24,322 bases of DNA. It comes from DATDMG01 sp036518955 (GTDB lineage Bacteria > Actinomycetota > Actinomycetes > Actinomycetales > Kineosporiaceae). Location of the stretch: positions 1 through 24,322 of the forward strand of contig DATDMG010000391.1 in NCBI GenBank assembly GCA_036518955.1. The letters run 5' to 3'. Numbering within the stretch: the first letter of the stretch is position 1; the number at the start of each line of letters is the position of its first letter. The notes below the pieces were generated by a model. That model was given only the letters and a program-made list of their open reading frames with translations. It was not told the DNA's origin and searched no databases. This document shows, in pieces, positions 1 through 7,564 of the stretch. The translations under genes and the position numbers were made by a program.

Positions 1-515
1 CCCCGGCCGCGGCGACGCAGGTGGTCCGCCAGCTCCTGGAGCGTGGCGACATCATGCTCGACGTCCAGGTAGGGGCTCTCCTGCTCGCCGCGGCCTGCGA
101 GCTGCAGGCGACGCGAACCGAATCGGCGCGGGCGTGCCTCGACAAAGCCCTTGACCTGGCTGAACCCGAGGGGTTGCGGCGGTGTCTGGAAGAAGTGCCC
201 GTCCGGCTCCGATCGATCATCCGGGAGAGGTGCGAGGTGCGAGGGGGCAGGCGTTCGGCGGCGATCACCACCAAGGCCTCGGGGGCCGCTCCTCCTCGGT
301 ACAGCGACCGGGTGATCATCACTCAACCGCTCACCGAGCGGGAGACCGAAGTGCTCGCGTATCTGGCCGAGCTACTTCCCACCGAGGAGATCGCCGGGCA
401 GATGTTCGTCTCGGTCAACACCGTGAAGACGCATATCCGGGCCATCTTGAGGAAACTAGGAGTCGAACGACGGAACGAGGCCGTGCGCCGGGCGCGCGAT
501 CTCGGCCTGGTATAA
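1..515 (+). CDS. LuxR/MalT-type transcriptional regulator, C-terminal part (5' end outside window)
   Basis: The reading frame is open from base 3 with no stop upstream, so the gene very likely starts before the window; the GTG at 21 is probably internal. The visible 170 or so residues have a helical region rich in Ala and Leu with LAEPEGL, which resembles the end of the TPR-like sensor region of MalT-type LuxR proteins. A classic LuxR helix-turn-helix follows: LTERETEVLAYLAE, then TEEIAGQMFVSVNTVKTHI with the recognition helix, then RAILRKLGVERRNEAV. Family knowledge: such proteins bind DNA as dimers and activate transcription after ligand binding or ATP hydrolysis by an N-terminal domain, which is not visible here. 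The gene ends 213 bases before the carbamoyltransferase-like gene on the same strand and could regulate it, but nothing in the sequence proves this. Confidence 0.85.
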   Translation, partial: PAAATQVVRQLLERGDIMLDVQVGALLLAAACELQATRTESARACLDKALDLAEPEGLRRCLEEVPVRLRSIIRERCEVRGGRRSAAITTKASGAAPPRYSDRVIITQPLTERETEVLAYLAELLPTEEIAGQMFVSVNTVKTHIRAILRKLGVERRNEAVRRARDLGLV

Positions 516-728
516 CTGCTCCCGCTGCGATCCCTCACCGGTGATTCGTCGGCGCGGCCCTCATCCTGCCCGGGTGATGTGCTGGGGACGGGGCGCACCC
601 ACACTTGCTCGACAGGCACTTCACCCAGGCTGTGTGCCGGCCGACGATCAGGTCCGGTGGCGATCGCGGCACGCGGTCGTCCTCAACGAGCGCGATGCGA
701 GAGGAAGGTGTCGCGTGAGGGAGCAGTC

Positions 729-1724
729 ATGGCCTTCAACCTGCGGAACCGCAGCATTCTCAGAGAACTCGACTTCACACCTGCCGACTGGCATTTCTTG
801 CTCGATCTTGCCGCCGAACTGAAGCGAGCCAAGTACTCCGGCCGGGAGACCCCGCGACTGAGCGGAAAGAATCTTGTCCTGGCCCTGGGCGAAGGAACGG
901 GATCAGGTCGCCATCCGATGGAGGTGGCGGTCCACGACCAAGGAGCGCATCTCGCGGTTATCCCGCTCGTCGACGTCACCGTCGGTCAAGCCCGAAAGGA
1001 TCAGGCCCGCATGCTGGGCCGGCTGTTCGACGGAATCGTCTGCTGCGGAATGGATCACGAGGACGTCGAGGTGTTCGGGCTGCACTCCGGGGTTCCGGTG
1101 TGGAACCTGAGTTCGTCGGCGTGGCGTCCCACCCAGGCGCTGTCCGACGTCTTCACGATGCGCGAGCACTGCGCCAAGAGTGACGGTGAGATCGCCTTCG
1201 CGTTCTACGGCGATGCCCGCAGCGGTCTCGCCAACTCGCTCCTGGTGACGGGGGCGATGATTGGAATGGATGTCCGAATCATTGGCCCAAGCGTGCGGTG
1301 GAATTCTCACGACGTCATCAAGGAGGGGCGATGGATCGCAGACCGGACCGGGGCGAGGATCACCCATTCGGAGGACATTGTCGAGGGTGCCCACGGCGTC
1401 GACTACGTGTACACCGACTCCTGGTTCTCCCCGGGGGAGCCCCGAGCCGTCTGGAACGAACGTGTCGCGTTGCTGCGCCGTTACCAGATCACTATGGACG
1501 TGCTGCGCGCCACCGGGAACGCCCGAGTGAAGTTCATGCATTCACTGCCCGCGTTCCACACCCGTCGGACAGACCTCGGAAACAAGGTCTTCGAACGCAC
1601 AGGAATGGACTCGCTCGAAGTGACGGACGAGGTGTTCGAGTCCTCGCACTCGATTGTCTTCGACCAGGTCGAGAACGTGGTCCACATGGCGAAGGCCGTG
1701 TTGCTGGCCACGCTCGGCAGTTGA
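729..1724 (+). CDS. Ornithine carbamoyltransferase-like protein with degenerate active site
   Basis: The 331-residue protein aligns by eye along the whole ornithine carbamoyltransferase (OTC) family and has the usual length. The start is the ATG at 729, preceded by a GAGGGAG ribosome binding site; MAFNLRNRS is the typical OTC N-terminus. OTC normally makes citrulline from carbamoyl phosphate and ornithine. Here the signature residues are replaced: STRTR is TGSGR (57-61), the carbamoyl-phosphate Arg at about 106 is Cys, HPTQ is RPTQ (133-136), RNN is RSG (164-166), the ornithine loop SMG is SPG (234-236), the HCLP Cys is Ser (272), and the late substrate Arg is Val (about 317). Structural stretches such as FMHSLPAFH, EVTDEVFES and SIVFDQVEN are well kept. 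I infer a pseudoenzyme, or a carbamoyltransferase-fold protein with another ligand. It lies 64 bases before a lipid kinase gene, so co-transcription is likely. The fold assignment is firm; catalytic OTC activity is doubtful. Confidence 0.9.
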   Translation: MAFNLRNRSILRELDFTPADWHFLLDLAAELKRAKYSGRETPRLSGKNLVLALGEGTGSGRHPMEVAVHDQGAHLAVIPLVDVTVGQARKDQARMLGRLFDGIVCCGMDHEDVEVFGLHSGVPVWNLSSSAWRPTQALSDVFTMREHCAKSDGEIAFAFYGDARSGLANSLLVTGAMIGMDVRIIGPSVRWNSHDVIKEGRWIADRTGARITHSEDIVEGAHGVDYVYTDSWFSPGEPRAVWNERVALLRRYQITMDVLRATGNARVKFMHSLPAFHTRRTDLGNKVFERTGMDSLEVTDEVFESSHSIVFDQVENVVHMAKAVLLATLGS

Positions 1725-1788
1725 TGCCGTGGAAACGGCCGGGCCCACCCGAGGGTCGGCCGGCGGGGGGAGCCGGGGCGGTGACGGG

Positions 1789-3189
1789 ATGAGTACCGAG
1801 CAACGGCAGCCGAACCGGCCCGGAACCTCCCCGAGCGCCGTCACCGCCCGGCAGCGCTGGCTCGCCCGGCTGGCTCTCCTGGCGGCAGCGTCCGCCGTGG
1901 CGGTCCTCGTGGTCGGTGCCGGGCTGCGCAGCATCCTCCTCCTGGCAGCGTCAGTGGTCGTGCTGCTGGTGATCCTGCTGGTCGCCGGCTGGTGGTTCCT
2001 CGCGCACACCGGGATCGCCCGCGTCCTGGCGGTGGCCGGCGCGGTGGCCGGCACGGTCACGATCCTCCTGCTGTACCTGCGAGCCGGGCTGGTGTGGGAG
2101 ATCCTGGTCTGCGCCGGGCTGATGGCGGTGGCGCTGCCCGCGGTCCGGGCAGCGCTCGGGGACTCGAGCCTGCCTGCGGCGGGATCCGTCGCCACGGTAC
2201 CGCGGCGGCCGTTCATCATCATGAATCCACGCTCCGGGGGCGGCAAGGTCGGGCGATTCGCACTCGCTGAGCGCGCGCGGGAACTCGGCGCGCAGGTCGC
2301 GCTCCTGCCAGAGACCGGCACGGACGTCGCCGCCCTGGCCCGCCGCGCGGTGGCCGACGGCGCGGACCTGCTGGGAGTCGCCGGGGGAGACGGCACCCAG
2401 GCCCTGGTGGCCGGGGTGGCGGCAGAGCACAAGATCCCGTTCCTGGTCGTTCCCGCGGGAACGCGCAACCACTTCGCCCTCGATCTCGATCTCGACCCGG
2501 CCGATCCTGCAGCGGTGCTGGACGCGCTCACCGATGGTGTGGACGTAGCGATCGATCTCGGGATGATCGGCGATCGGACCTTCGTCAACAACGCCTCCTT
2601 CGGTGTGTACGCCGACGTGGTCCGCAGTCCCGCCTACCGGGCCAACAAGGTCCAGACCACGCTGGACCTGATGCCGAAGCTGCTCGACGAGAGCCGTTCC
2701 GAGCCCGCGCTGCGGGTGCGGGTCGGCGACGTCCAGCTGACCAGCCCGCGCGCCGTCCTCGTCAGCAACAACCCGTACCAGGCCGAGGACGTCGTCGGGC
2801 TCGGTCGCCGGGCCGCCCTCGACGGTGGCGTGCTCGGCGTCCTCGCGATCAGCGTCGCGGGTGCCCGGGAGGCGGCCGGCCTGGTGCGGGGATGGCGGTC
2901 GAGCGCGGTCTGGCGGGGCACCGCCCGAGAGGTGATCGTCGACTGCGACAGCGGGGCCGTGGCCGTCGGCGTCGACGGTGAGTCGCTGTCCTTGCCCACG
3001 CCCGTGCGCTGCGTCAGCGTTGCCCACGCGCTCACGGTGCGCGTCCCCCGCAACCGACACCGCCGTCGACAGTTGCGTCTCCTGCGTGACGAAGGGAGCC
3101 AGGTGCTCCGGATGGCCTTGCCGGGTCGGACCGGTGGGACGCCCGGCCAGGGCACGACGGTCGTCTCGGCCGGATCGCACCCGGGCTGA
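1789..3189 (+). CDS. Membrane-anchored diacylglycerol kinase family lipid kinase
   Basis: The protein has 466 residues and starts at the ATG at 1789; an in-frame extension upstream would overlap the preceding gene. Residues 1-125 contain about four hydrophobic helices (near 27-43, 49-66, 77-96 and 103-119). A DAGK/YegS-type catalytic domain follows from about 140: the nucleotide-binding segment IIMNPRSGGGK (143-153), the GGDGTQ motif (199-204), PAGTRNHFA (222-230) and a conserved NNASFGVYADVV segment. Family knowledge: these enzymes phosphorylate diacylglycerol or related lipids with ATP at the membrane. The fused multi-helix N-terminus is a common actinobacterial variant. The gene sits between the OTC-like gene and a phosphoesterase gene 33 bases downstream, so a lipid kinase/phosphatase pair in one operon is plausible. 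The substrate is unknown. Confidence 0.88.
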   Translation: MSTEQRQPNRPGTSPSAVTARQRWLARLALLAAASAVAVLVVGAGLRSILLLAASVVVLLVILLVAGWWFLAHTGIARVLAVAGAVAGTVTILLLYLRAGLVWEILVCAGLMAVALPAVRAALGDSSLPAAGSVATVPRRPFIIMNPRSGGGKVGRFALAERARELGAQVALLPETGTDVAALARRAVADGADLLGVAGGDGTQALVAGVAAEHKIPFLVVPAGTRNHFALDLDLDPADPAAVLDALTDGVDVAIDLGMIGDRTFVNNASFGVYADVVRSPAYRANKVQTTLDLMPKLLDESRSEPALRVRVGDVQLTSPRAVLVSNNPYQAEDVVGLGRRAALDGGVLGVLAISVAGAREAAGLVRGWRSSAVWRGTAREVIVDCDSGAVAVGVDGESLSLPTPVRCVSVAHALTVRVPRNRHRRRQLRLLRDEGSQVLRMALPGRTGGTPGQGTTVVSAGSHPG

Positions 3190-3222
3190 CCAGGACGTGG
3201 CACCGGCGTGAGGGATGCAGCG

Positions 3223-4008
3223 ATGATCGTGATCGCCCACCTGTCGGACCTGCATCTGGGCGATCACCTCCCGGCCGCTGCCGAGGCGCTGGTCCAGGAC
3301 GTCGCGAGCACCGCTCCCTCGCTCACCCTCGTCACCGGTGACCTCACGATGCGCGCCCGGCGGTCGCAGTTCCGGGACGCCGCCCGCCTGCTGGACCAGC
3401 TGCCGACGCCACGGCTGGTGGTGCCCGGCAACCACGACCTTCCGCTGGACTCCCCGGCGCGGATCTGGTCTCCCTACTCCCGGTGCCAGGTCTACGTCGA
3501 TCGCGGGCTCGACTCCCGGCTGGAGATCCCGGGGCTCTCCGCGGTCGCGCTGAACTCCATGCCCCGCTGGCGGTGGAAGAGCGGCCAGGTGTCGCGGGAG
3601 CAGGCCGCGTGCGTGACCGCCGTCCTGCGCCGAGCCGACGCCACCTCGGTCCGGCTCGTGGCGCTGCACCATCCGGTCGTCACCGCCCGGCCGGGAAGTC
3701 TCATCGGTCGTCGCGCACTCCTCGACGCCGTCGTGGACGCCCGCGTCGACCTCACCCTGGCAGGCCACACGCACGTTCCGTGCACGCGTCGCCTCCGGGT
3801 GCGCCGAGGCGGGCGTACGCACCACGTCGTGGAAGTGGTGGCCGGTACCGCAACCAGCCGCCGCGACCGCGGCTCGGGGCGGTCGTGGAGCCTGATCCGG
3901 GTGGACGACTCCACGATCACGATCGAGGAGAGGCGGGACGTCGGACTCCGCTGGCGGCCCGGACCCCGCGTCGAGTACCCCCGCGACACCTCCTCGCGAG
4001 GCTCGTGA
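3223..4008 (+). CDS. Calcineurin-like metallophosphoesterase
   Basis: A 261-residue protein starting at the ATG at 3223, which has AGGGA seven bases upstream; an in-frame GTG at 3208 lies before that site and is less likely. The metallophosphoesterase motifs appear in order: DLH at residues 9-11, GDLT at 39-42, GNHD at 69-72, a histidine segment ALHHPV, and the final GHTHVP. All the usual metal ligands are therefore present and the enzyme should be active. Family knowledge: such domains bind two metal ions and hydrolyse phosphodiesters or phosphomonoesters, including cyclic nucleotides, nucleotide-lipid intermediates and phospholipids. There is no signal peptide, so it is probably cytoplasmic. 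It is the last gene of the likely three-gene operon with the lipid kinase and OTC-like genes and faces a convergent gene downstream. The substrate cannot be read from the sequence. Confidence 0.87.
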   Translation: MIVIAHLSDLHLGDHLPAAAEALVQDVASTAPSLTLVTGDLTMRARRSQFRDAARLLDQLPTPRLVVPGNHDLPLDSPARIWSPYSRCQVYVDRGLDSRLEIPGLSAVALNSMPRWRWKSGQVSREQAACVTAVLRRADATSVRLVALHHPVVTARPGSLIGRRALLDAVVDARVDLTLAGHTHVPCTRRLRVRRGGRTHHVVEVVAGTATSRRDRGSGRSWSLIRVDDSTITIEERRDVGLRWRPGPRVEYPRDTSSRGS

Positions 4009-4014
4009 GCGGAC

Positions 4015-4060
4015 GGCCCGGCCGCGTCGTCCGGCCCGGCCGCGTCGTCCGGCCCGGCCG
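4015..4060. repeat. 18-bp tandem repeat with hairpins between convergent genes; possible terminator
   Basis: The unit GGCCCGGCCGCGTCGTCC is present twice in perfect tandem (4015-4032 and 4033-4050), followed by its first 10 bases (4051-4060). Each junction can form the stem GGCCG / CGGCC around a seven-base loop. It fills the 56-base gap between the stop codons of two convergent genes, so it may act as a bidirectional terminator; there is no T-tract. Confidence 0.75.
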
Positions 4061-4064
4061 AGGG

Positions 4065-5441
4065 TCACCGCACCCGGCACACCGGCGGCGGCCGCCACCG
4101 GCCCTCGATCGCCGCCGGCTCGGGCCAGTACAGGCGCAGCGCGAGACCGAAAGGTCCGAGCGGCGTCCTCAGCCAGTTCTGGCTGTCGCGGTGGCCGGGG
4201 AACTCGCGCTGCAGGTGGAAGTCGAGCGACCCGTCGTCGTTGTACCGCACCGCACAGCTGCTCAGCACTCCACGGCCGGACGCATCCACGAAGAACGACT
4301 GTGCCTCCTGCACCGCCAGTGACCACGAGGCGCGCGCCGGTGGTGCCGCTCCGGCCGGGAAGTGCAGCCGATAGTCATGATCCCCTCTGAACGGATGGCC
4401 CTCGACATCCGCGCAGGCGGTGTACGCCAGGCTGTCCCCGGGGGGCATCGCCCCCAGGCCGGTCCACGCTGTCGCCGCCCGGCGCAGGTGGTCTCCTCGT
4501 GCGTTCGTCGGGTCGTGGGGAAAGGCCCACCCGTTGCGGACGATCCCGTGCGCTCTCCGCCCTGCGGCTTCGATCTGGGCCAGACCGTCGGCCATGCCTC
4601 GCGCGACGTGCCGAAGGACCCGCTCGTCCCTCGCCGCGCCGCCGGCAGAACTGTGGTTGACGAGGTCGTGGAGTTGGGCCACGCGCTTGCCCAGCGCCGC
4701 ATCCTGCGCGCGCGGGGGGTTGGCCAGCAGCAGCCGCGCCGCGGCGTCGAAGTACTCCGCTGGGTCCAGACGCTCCAAGCGGCTGGTGGGCGGGGACAGG
4801 AAGTGCAGATCACGATCGCACGGGGTCGGCGGTGGCCCCGCGTGGCCGTGCTGACCGTCGGCCATCGTGAGGCTGAACTTGTCCTGGAGGCGGTGCGCCG
4901 CGTCGTAGTCCTCGGGACCCGCGACCTGAATCCGCCCGATGAGCCAGACGGCATTGGTGGGGGCGCGGAGCAGGTTCGGGCCGACGGACAGGCTGGTCGG
5001 CGCATCCGGATCCACCGCATCCCGGCTCACCAGCGGGTCCGGGCCCACCAGCGTGAAGGTCTGCGCTGCGGTGCCCGTCGTGCGCGTGCTCGGTGCCGCG
5101 AACATCGTCGTCCAGGCGTCGTACATGGGCATCGTGAAGTAGTGATCGGCGATTTCCGGCAAGGACAGCACGATCGGGCCGTGAGAGAGGTCCAGCCAGG
5201 CCGACGAGTAGAGGGCGTCCCGATGGGGGTTGACGACCGGAGTGACCGGTGCCGAGGGCGGCTCGCGCAGGTGGGCGAACTGGTTCAGGGGCGCCAAGAG
5301 TTCGCCGGCCACCGTCGTCGAGGTGAACTGCTGTCGGGTCAGTTCCATCAGCACCAAGGGGTAGGTGAAGATGAAGGACTCGGTCGCCAAGGCGACAACG
5401 TGCCGCGGCGTTCTGAAACCCAGCCCGGTCACGGCCACCAC
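4065..5441 (-). CDS. DUF1254/DUF1214 domain protein
   Basis: A 458-residue protein. The first half fits DUF1254: AYPLV-like FTYPLVLMELTRQQF, then VNPHRDALYSSAWLDLS, MPMYDAWTTMFAAP and a TLVGPD segment. The second half fits DUF1214: the YRLHFP segment, WSLAVQEAQSFFV, VRYNDDGSLDFHLQ and a closing NWL-PLGPFGLALRLYWPEP. Both domains are usual in this order in proteins of about this size. I see no signal peptide. The function of the family is not established. The start is uncertain: GTG codons occur at 5441, 5438 and 5432, with only a weak GAGAG upstream. The gene lies 42 bases downstream of the 458-residue membrane protein on the same strand, so it is probably the last gene of that operon. Confidence 0.85.
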   Translation of the reverse strand: MVAVTGLGFRTPRHVVALATESFIFTYPLVLMELTRQQFTSTTVAGELLAPLNQFAHLREPPSAPVTPVVNPHRDALYSSAWLDLSHGPIVLSLPEIADHYFTMPMYDAWTTMFAAPSTRTTGTAAQTFTLVGPDPLVSRDAVDPDAPTSLSVGPNLLRAPTNAVWLIGRIQVAGPEDYDAAHRLQDKFSLTMADGQHGHAGPPPTPCDRDLHFLSPPTSRLERLDPAEYFDAAARLLLANPPRAQDAALGKRVAQLHDLVNHSSAGGAARDERVLRHVARGMADGLAQIEAAGRRAHGIVRNGWAFPHDPTNARGDHLRRAATAWTGLGAMPPGDSLAYTACADVEGHPFRGDHDYRLHFPAGAAPPARASWSLAVQEAQSFFVDASGRGVLSSCAVRYNDDGSLDFHLQREFPGHRDSQNWLRTPLGPFGLALRLYWPEPAAIEGRWRPPPVCRVR

Positions 5442-5483
5442 CGCCGCTCTCTGCGTTCCACGGGTGACTGCTCGTCGGTCGGA

Positions 5484-6860
5484 TCAGCCGGCGGGAACCA
5501 TGCTCGGCTGGGGCATCGACGCCCTGCGACGTCGCGGCTCCACCGCAAGGAACTCGATGACCGCCAGGGCGGCCAGAACCCCGGCCGTTGTCCACCCGAC
5601 CAGCTCAGGGGTGCGGTACCGCTCCAGGAGCAGGACGAGGAACGCGCCGGTGACGACTATCGCCCGGAGCATCCGAGCCCGCGGAGCGACCCACCGCGTG
5701 GCGGCGGACAGCGGCACACCGACGTCGGCCAACCAGCCACGAAGCGCGGCGAAACCCGCGACGAACATGCGCCGGATCGCCGTCGCAGTGACAGACGGGC
5801 CGGTCAGGAAGGCACCGAGGGCCACGAACAGCCCGATCAGGAAGGCTGCTCTGAGCCCCTCGCGGAGGAACCGCACGACCGTGTCGAACAGCGTCGCGGC
5901 AGCGTTCGACGGGAGTGCGTCCGGCGGCACGCCGTTGAGGTAGGCATGGCGGGCCCAGGCGAGGACGAAGCCACCTACGAGCATCGAGAGGGCGACGCCG
6001 CAGCCGGCCGCGATGAACGCGACCCGGTGGTTGGGCGCGAGGTAGATGCCCAGCGCGGCCAGGAACACGAGTACGAGGGGCAGCCAGAAGCCGAGCGTGT
6101 CCAGGAGGGAGAACAGCCGCTGCACCCGGCCCACGTCGGCGGACTCGAACACCACGAAAGTCGCATTGACCTCCGGTATCCGGGCGGCAAGTTCGAACCC
6201 TTTGGCCACCAACTGCTGCTTCACGACGTTGAGAAACGCGGCAAGATCGACCTTCACCGCGTTTCCCTCGATCTTGACACCGCCACTGGTATCGCCGGTC
6301 AGTGCCGCGACGAGTTGCTCGTGCGCGCTGCGGTTGGCCTGTACCCACGCCTGGGCGAAGACGTCGGTCTGGACGACCTGCAGGATCCGGTCCTGCGTGA
6401 ACGAACGCACTCCGGCCGCCAGTGGTACCGCGAGCGACCCCAGCCGTGTTGCCACGTCGGGGGGGAGCGTGCCCCGCTCCGCGAGAGCGGAGAGAGCTTG
6501 CTTCGTGAGACCCTGGACGTCGACGTACGTGAAGACCACATTGGTCAGATTCGTCGTGATGGCCTGCTGGATGGCGGGGTCCTTGGCAAGGGGTTCCACG
6601 GTCTCCACGTAGCGGTTGGTGTCCGTGAGCTCGCTGCGCAGCCATACTGCGGCCACCGACAGAGGAGCCAGCACGCAGCTCACCATGATGAGAATGGTCG
6701 CCACCGTGATCCTGGTGGCCCGCCGCAGGCGTCCTTGCCGATGCCCCCGCGGGGCAGCTTGGGTGAGTTCCCGCAACCGGGCCACCTCGGCGCGCAAGCG
6801 CCGTAACTCCGCCTGTTCATCAGGACTCAGCGCGGTGCTGGAGGGCGAGTCGGTCGCCAC
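5484..6860 (-). CDS. Actinobacterial multi-pass membrane protein of unknown function
   Basis: A 458-residue protein starting with GTG at 6860, supported by GGGAG five bases upstream. The N-terminus has a short charged heptad-like segment (DEQAELRRLRAEVARLREL, about 14-32) that may form a coiled coil. A first membrane helix lies at about 51-74 and a large extracytoplasmic region at about 75-250 contains TNRYVETVEPLAKDPAIQ. Further helices lie at about 256-275, 279-302, 337-355, 397-412 and 420-440. I recognise the NRYVETV-PLA-DPA-Q pattern from many uncharacterised actinobacterial membrane proteins, but no function is known to me. The positively charged tail EPRRRR is probably cytoplasmic. The gene lies between the lipoprotein gene (57 bases upstream) and the DUF1254 gene (42 bases downstream) on the same strand, which suggests an envelope-related operon. 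Confidence 0.8.
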   Translation of the reverse strand: MATDSPSSTALSPDEQAELRRLRAEVARLRELTQAAPRGHRQGRLRRATRITVATILIMVSCVLAPLSVAAVWLRSELTDTNRYVETVEPLAKDPAIQQAITTNLTNVVFTYVDVQGLTKQALSALAERGTLPPDVATRLGSLAVPLAAGVRSFTQDRILQVVQTDVFAQAWVQANRSAHEQLVAALTGDTSGGVKIEGNAVKVDLAAFLNVVKQQLVAKGFELAARIPEVNATFVVFESADVGRVQRLFSLLDTLGFWLPLVLVFLAALGIYLAPNHRVAFIAAGCGVALSMLVGGFVLAWARHAYLNGVPPDALPSNAAATLFDTVVRFLREGLRAAFLIGLFVALGAFLTGPSVTATAIRRMFVAGFAALRGWLADVGVPLSAATRWVAPRARMLRAIVVTGAFLVLLLERYRTPELVGWTTAGVLAALAVIEFLAVEPRRRRASMPQPSMVPAG

Positions 6861-6889
6861 GGTGACTCCCTTCGATGAAGCGACGATGG

Positions 6890-6921
6890 GTCGCGGCGGC
6901 GTCAGGTCGCGGCGGCGTCAG
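6890..6921. repeat. 16-bp perfect tandem duplication over a stop codon
   Basis: The unit GTCGCGGCGGCGTCAG occurs twice without interruption (6890-6905 and 6906-6921). The second copy includes the stop codon (6918-6920, minus strand) of the lipoprotein gene, so the duplication lies just beyond the coding end and does not change the protein. Confidence 0.9.
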
Positions 6922-7325
6922 CAGGTGTTCTTGAACGCCTGCGTGAGATCCTGCACCGCCGTCTGCAGCCCGCCCAAGGCCACTCCGACCTGGCCGAAGG
7001 CCTGTGCCGAGGGGGCCGCCTTCGCCTCGGACACGCGCTGCTGCACCTGGTCGGTAGCCGTCCGGACCGCGGCGATCTGGGGCTGGAACTGCGTCGAGGC
7101 CTCTTCCTGGAGACGCTTCAGCTGATTGCGGACGTCGGCCAGTGCCGTCGACAGCGACCCGATCCCGTTCTCGCTGAGGCTCGTCCTCTGGAGCTGCTTG
7201 GTCGAGCTCTGTACGGCGTCCACCTGGGTGCAGACCGCCGGCTTGTTCTGGCTGCAGGCGGCCGTCGCCGACATCGCGAGCACGACCAGCGCCGATGCTG
7301 TCTGGCGCCGCCACATCCCGTTCAC
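6918..7325 (-). CDS. Small lipoprotein with conserved Cys pair (paralog 1)
   Basis: A 135-residue protein starting with GTG at 7325, directly behind a strong GGGGGAGG site. A longer in-frame start at 7454 is possible but has no such support. A signal peptide with hydrophobic core ASALVVLAMSATAAC ends in a likely lipobox Cys (residue 24). The mature part begins CSQNKPAVC and continues as a predicted all-helical Gln/Ala/Val-rich segment with QRVSEAKAAPS, ending in Cys as the very last residue. The gene at 14920 encodes a clear paralog: both share NKP-VC, a Gly-Ile-Leu-Ser-Ala-Leu segment, QRRVSEAKA/QQRVSEAKA, a VALxxL segment and the terminal TC. The Cys at 32 and the terminal Cys could form a disulfide in the oxidising exterior. 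Function unknown; surface-anchored helical domain. It is the first gene of the likely operon with the membrane protein and DUF1254 genes. Confidence 0.82.
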   Translation of the reverse strand: MNGMWRRQTASALVVLAMSATAACSQNKPAVCTQVDAVQSSTKQLQRTSLSENGIGSLSTALADVRNQLKRLQEEASTQFQPQIAAVRTATDQVQQRVSEAKAAPSAQAFGQVGVALGGLQTAVQDLTQAFKNTC

Positions 7326-7338
7326 ATGAGCCTCCCCC

Positions 7339-7378
7339 TGAAGTGATGACCGATACCTTGAAGTGATAACCGATAGCT
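7339..7378. repeat. 20-bp tandem duplication next to the lipoprotein ribosome binding site
   Basis: TGAAGTGATGACCGATACCT (7339-7358) is followed directly by TGAAGTGATAACCGATAGCT (7359-7378), 18 of 20 bases identical. It abuts the GGGGGAGG site of the lipoprotein gene, so it lies in its leader or promoter and could be a double protein-binding site. Confidence 0.88.
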
Positions 7379-7396
7379 CCAGCTCCGTTAGCTCTG

Positions 7397-7435
7397 GCTC
7401 GTGCCGCGGGAATGCGGGTAGCTCGTGCCGCGGGA
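7397..7435. repeat. 15-bp direct repeat, 24-base period
   Basis: GCTCGTGCCGCGGGA occurs at 7397-7411 and again at 7421-7435, with nine bases between. Confidence 0.85.
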
Positions 7436-7452
7436 GCGGTCGGGTCGTCCTC

Positions 7453-7488
7453 ATGTTTCCTTCACCCCGGATGTTTCCTTCACCCCGG
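7453..7488. repeat. 18-bp perfect tandem duplication
   Basis: ATGTTTCCTTCACCCCGG occurs at 7453-7470 and immediately again at 7471-7488. Confidence 0.92.
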
Positions 7489-7516
7489 TGGCGTCGGGTC
7501 GGGAGTCCGCCCCCAT

Positions 7517-7564
7517 CGGTGAGTCACAATGTCCGGTGAGTCGCGATGTCGTCCCGGTGAGTCA
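7517..7564. repeat. Three near-identical copies of a 10-bp motif
   Basis: CGGTGAGTCA or CGGTGAGTCG begins at 7517, 7534 and 7555, with periods of 17 and 21 bases. The bases after each copy (CAATGTC, CGATGTCGTC, CGACGTCGTC) are also related, so the repeated unit was probably longer and has drifted. Confidence 0.8.

Noticed and set aside
535..544. Palindrome TCACCGGTGA after the LuxR gene
   Set aside because: A ten-base palindrome without a second copy or clear promoter position is common by chance in GC-rich DNA.
1951..4326. A 791-codon open frame on the minus strand opposite the lipid kinase and phosphoesterase genes
   Set aside because: It is antisense to two genes with clear motifs and gives a low-complexity Arg/Gly/Asp-rich product, typical of shadow frames in GC-rich DNA.
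4362..6806. An 814-codon open frame on the plus strand
   Set aside because: It lies opposite the DUF1254 and membrane-protein genes, has no family features and is rich in Arg, Gly and Glu as expected for an antisense shadow.
7326..7454. Longer lipoprotein with start at 7454
   Set aside because: The GTG at 7325 follows a strong GGGGGAGG site and gives a normal signal peptide; the extension would be charged and precede the signal.
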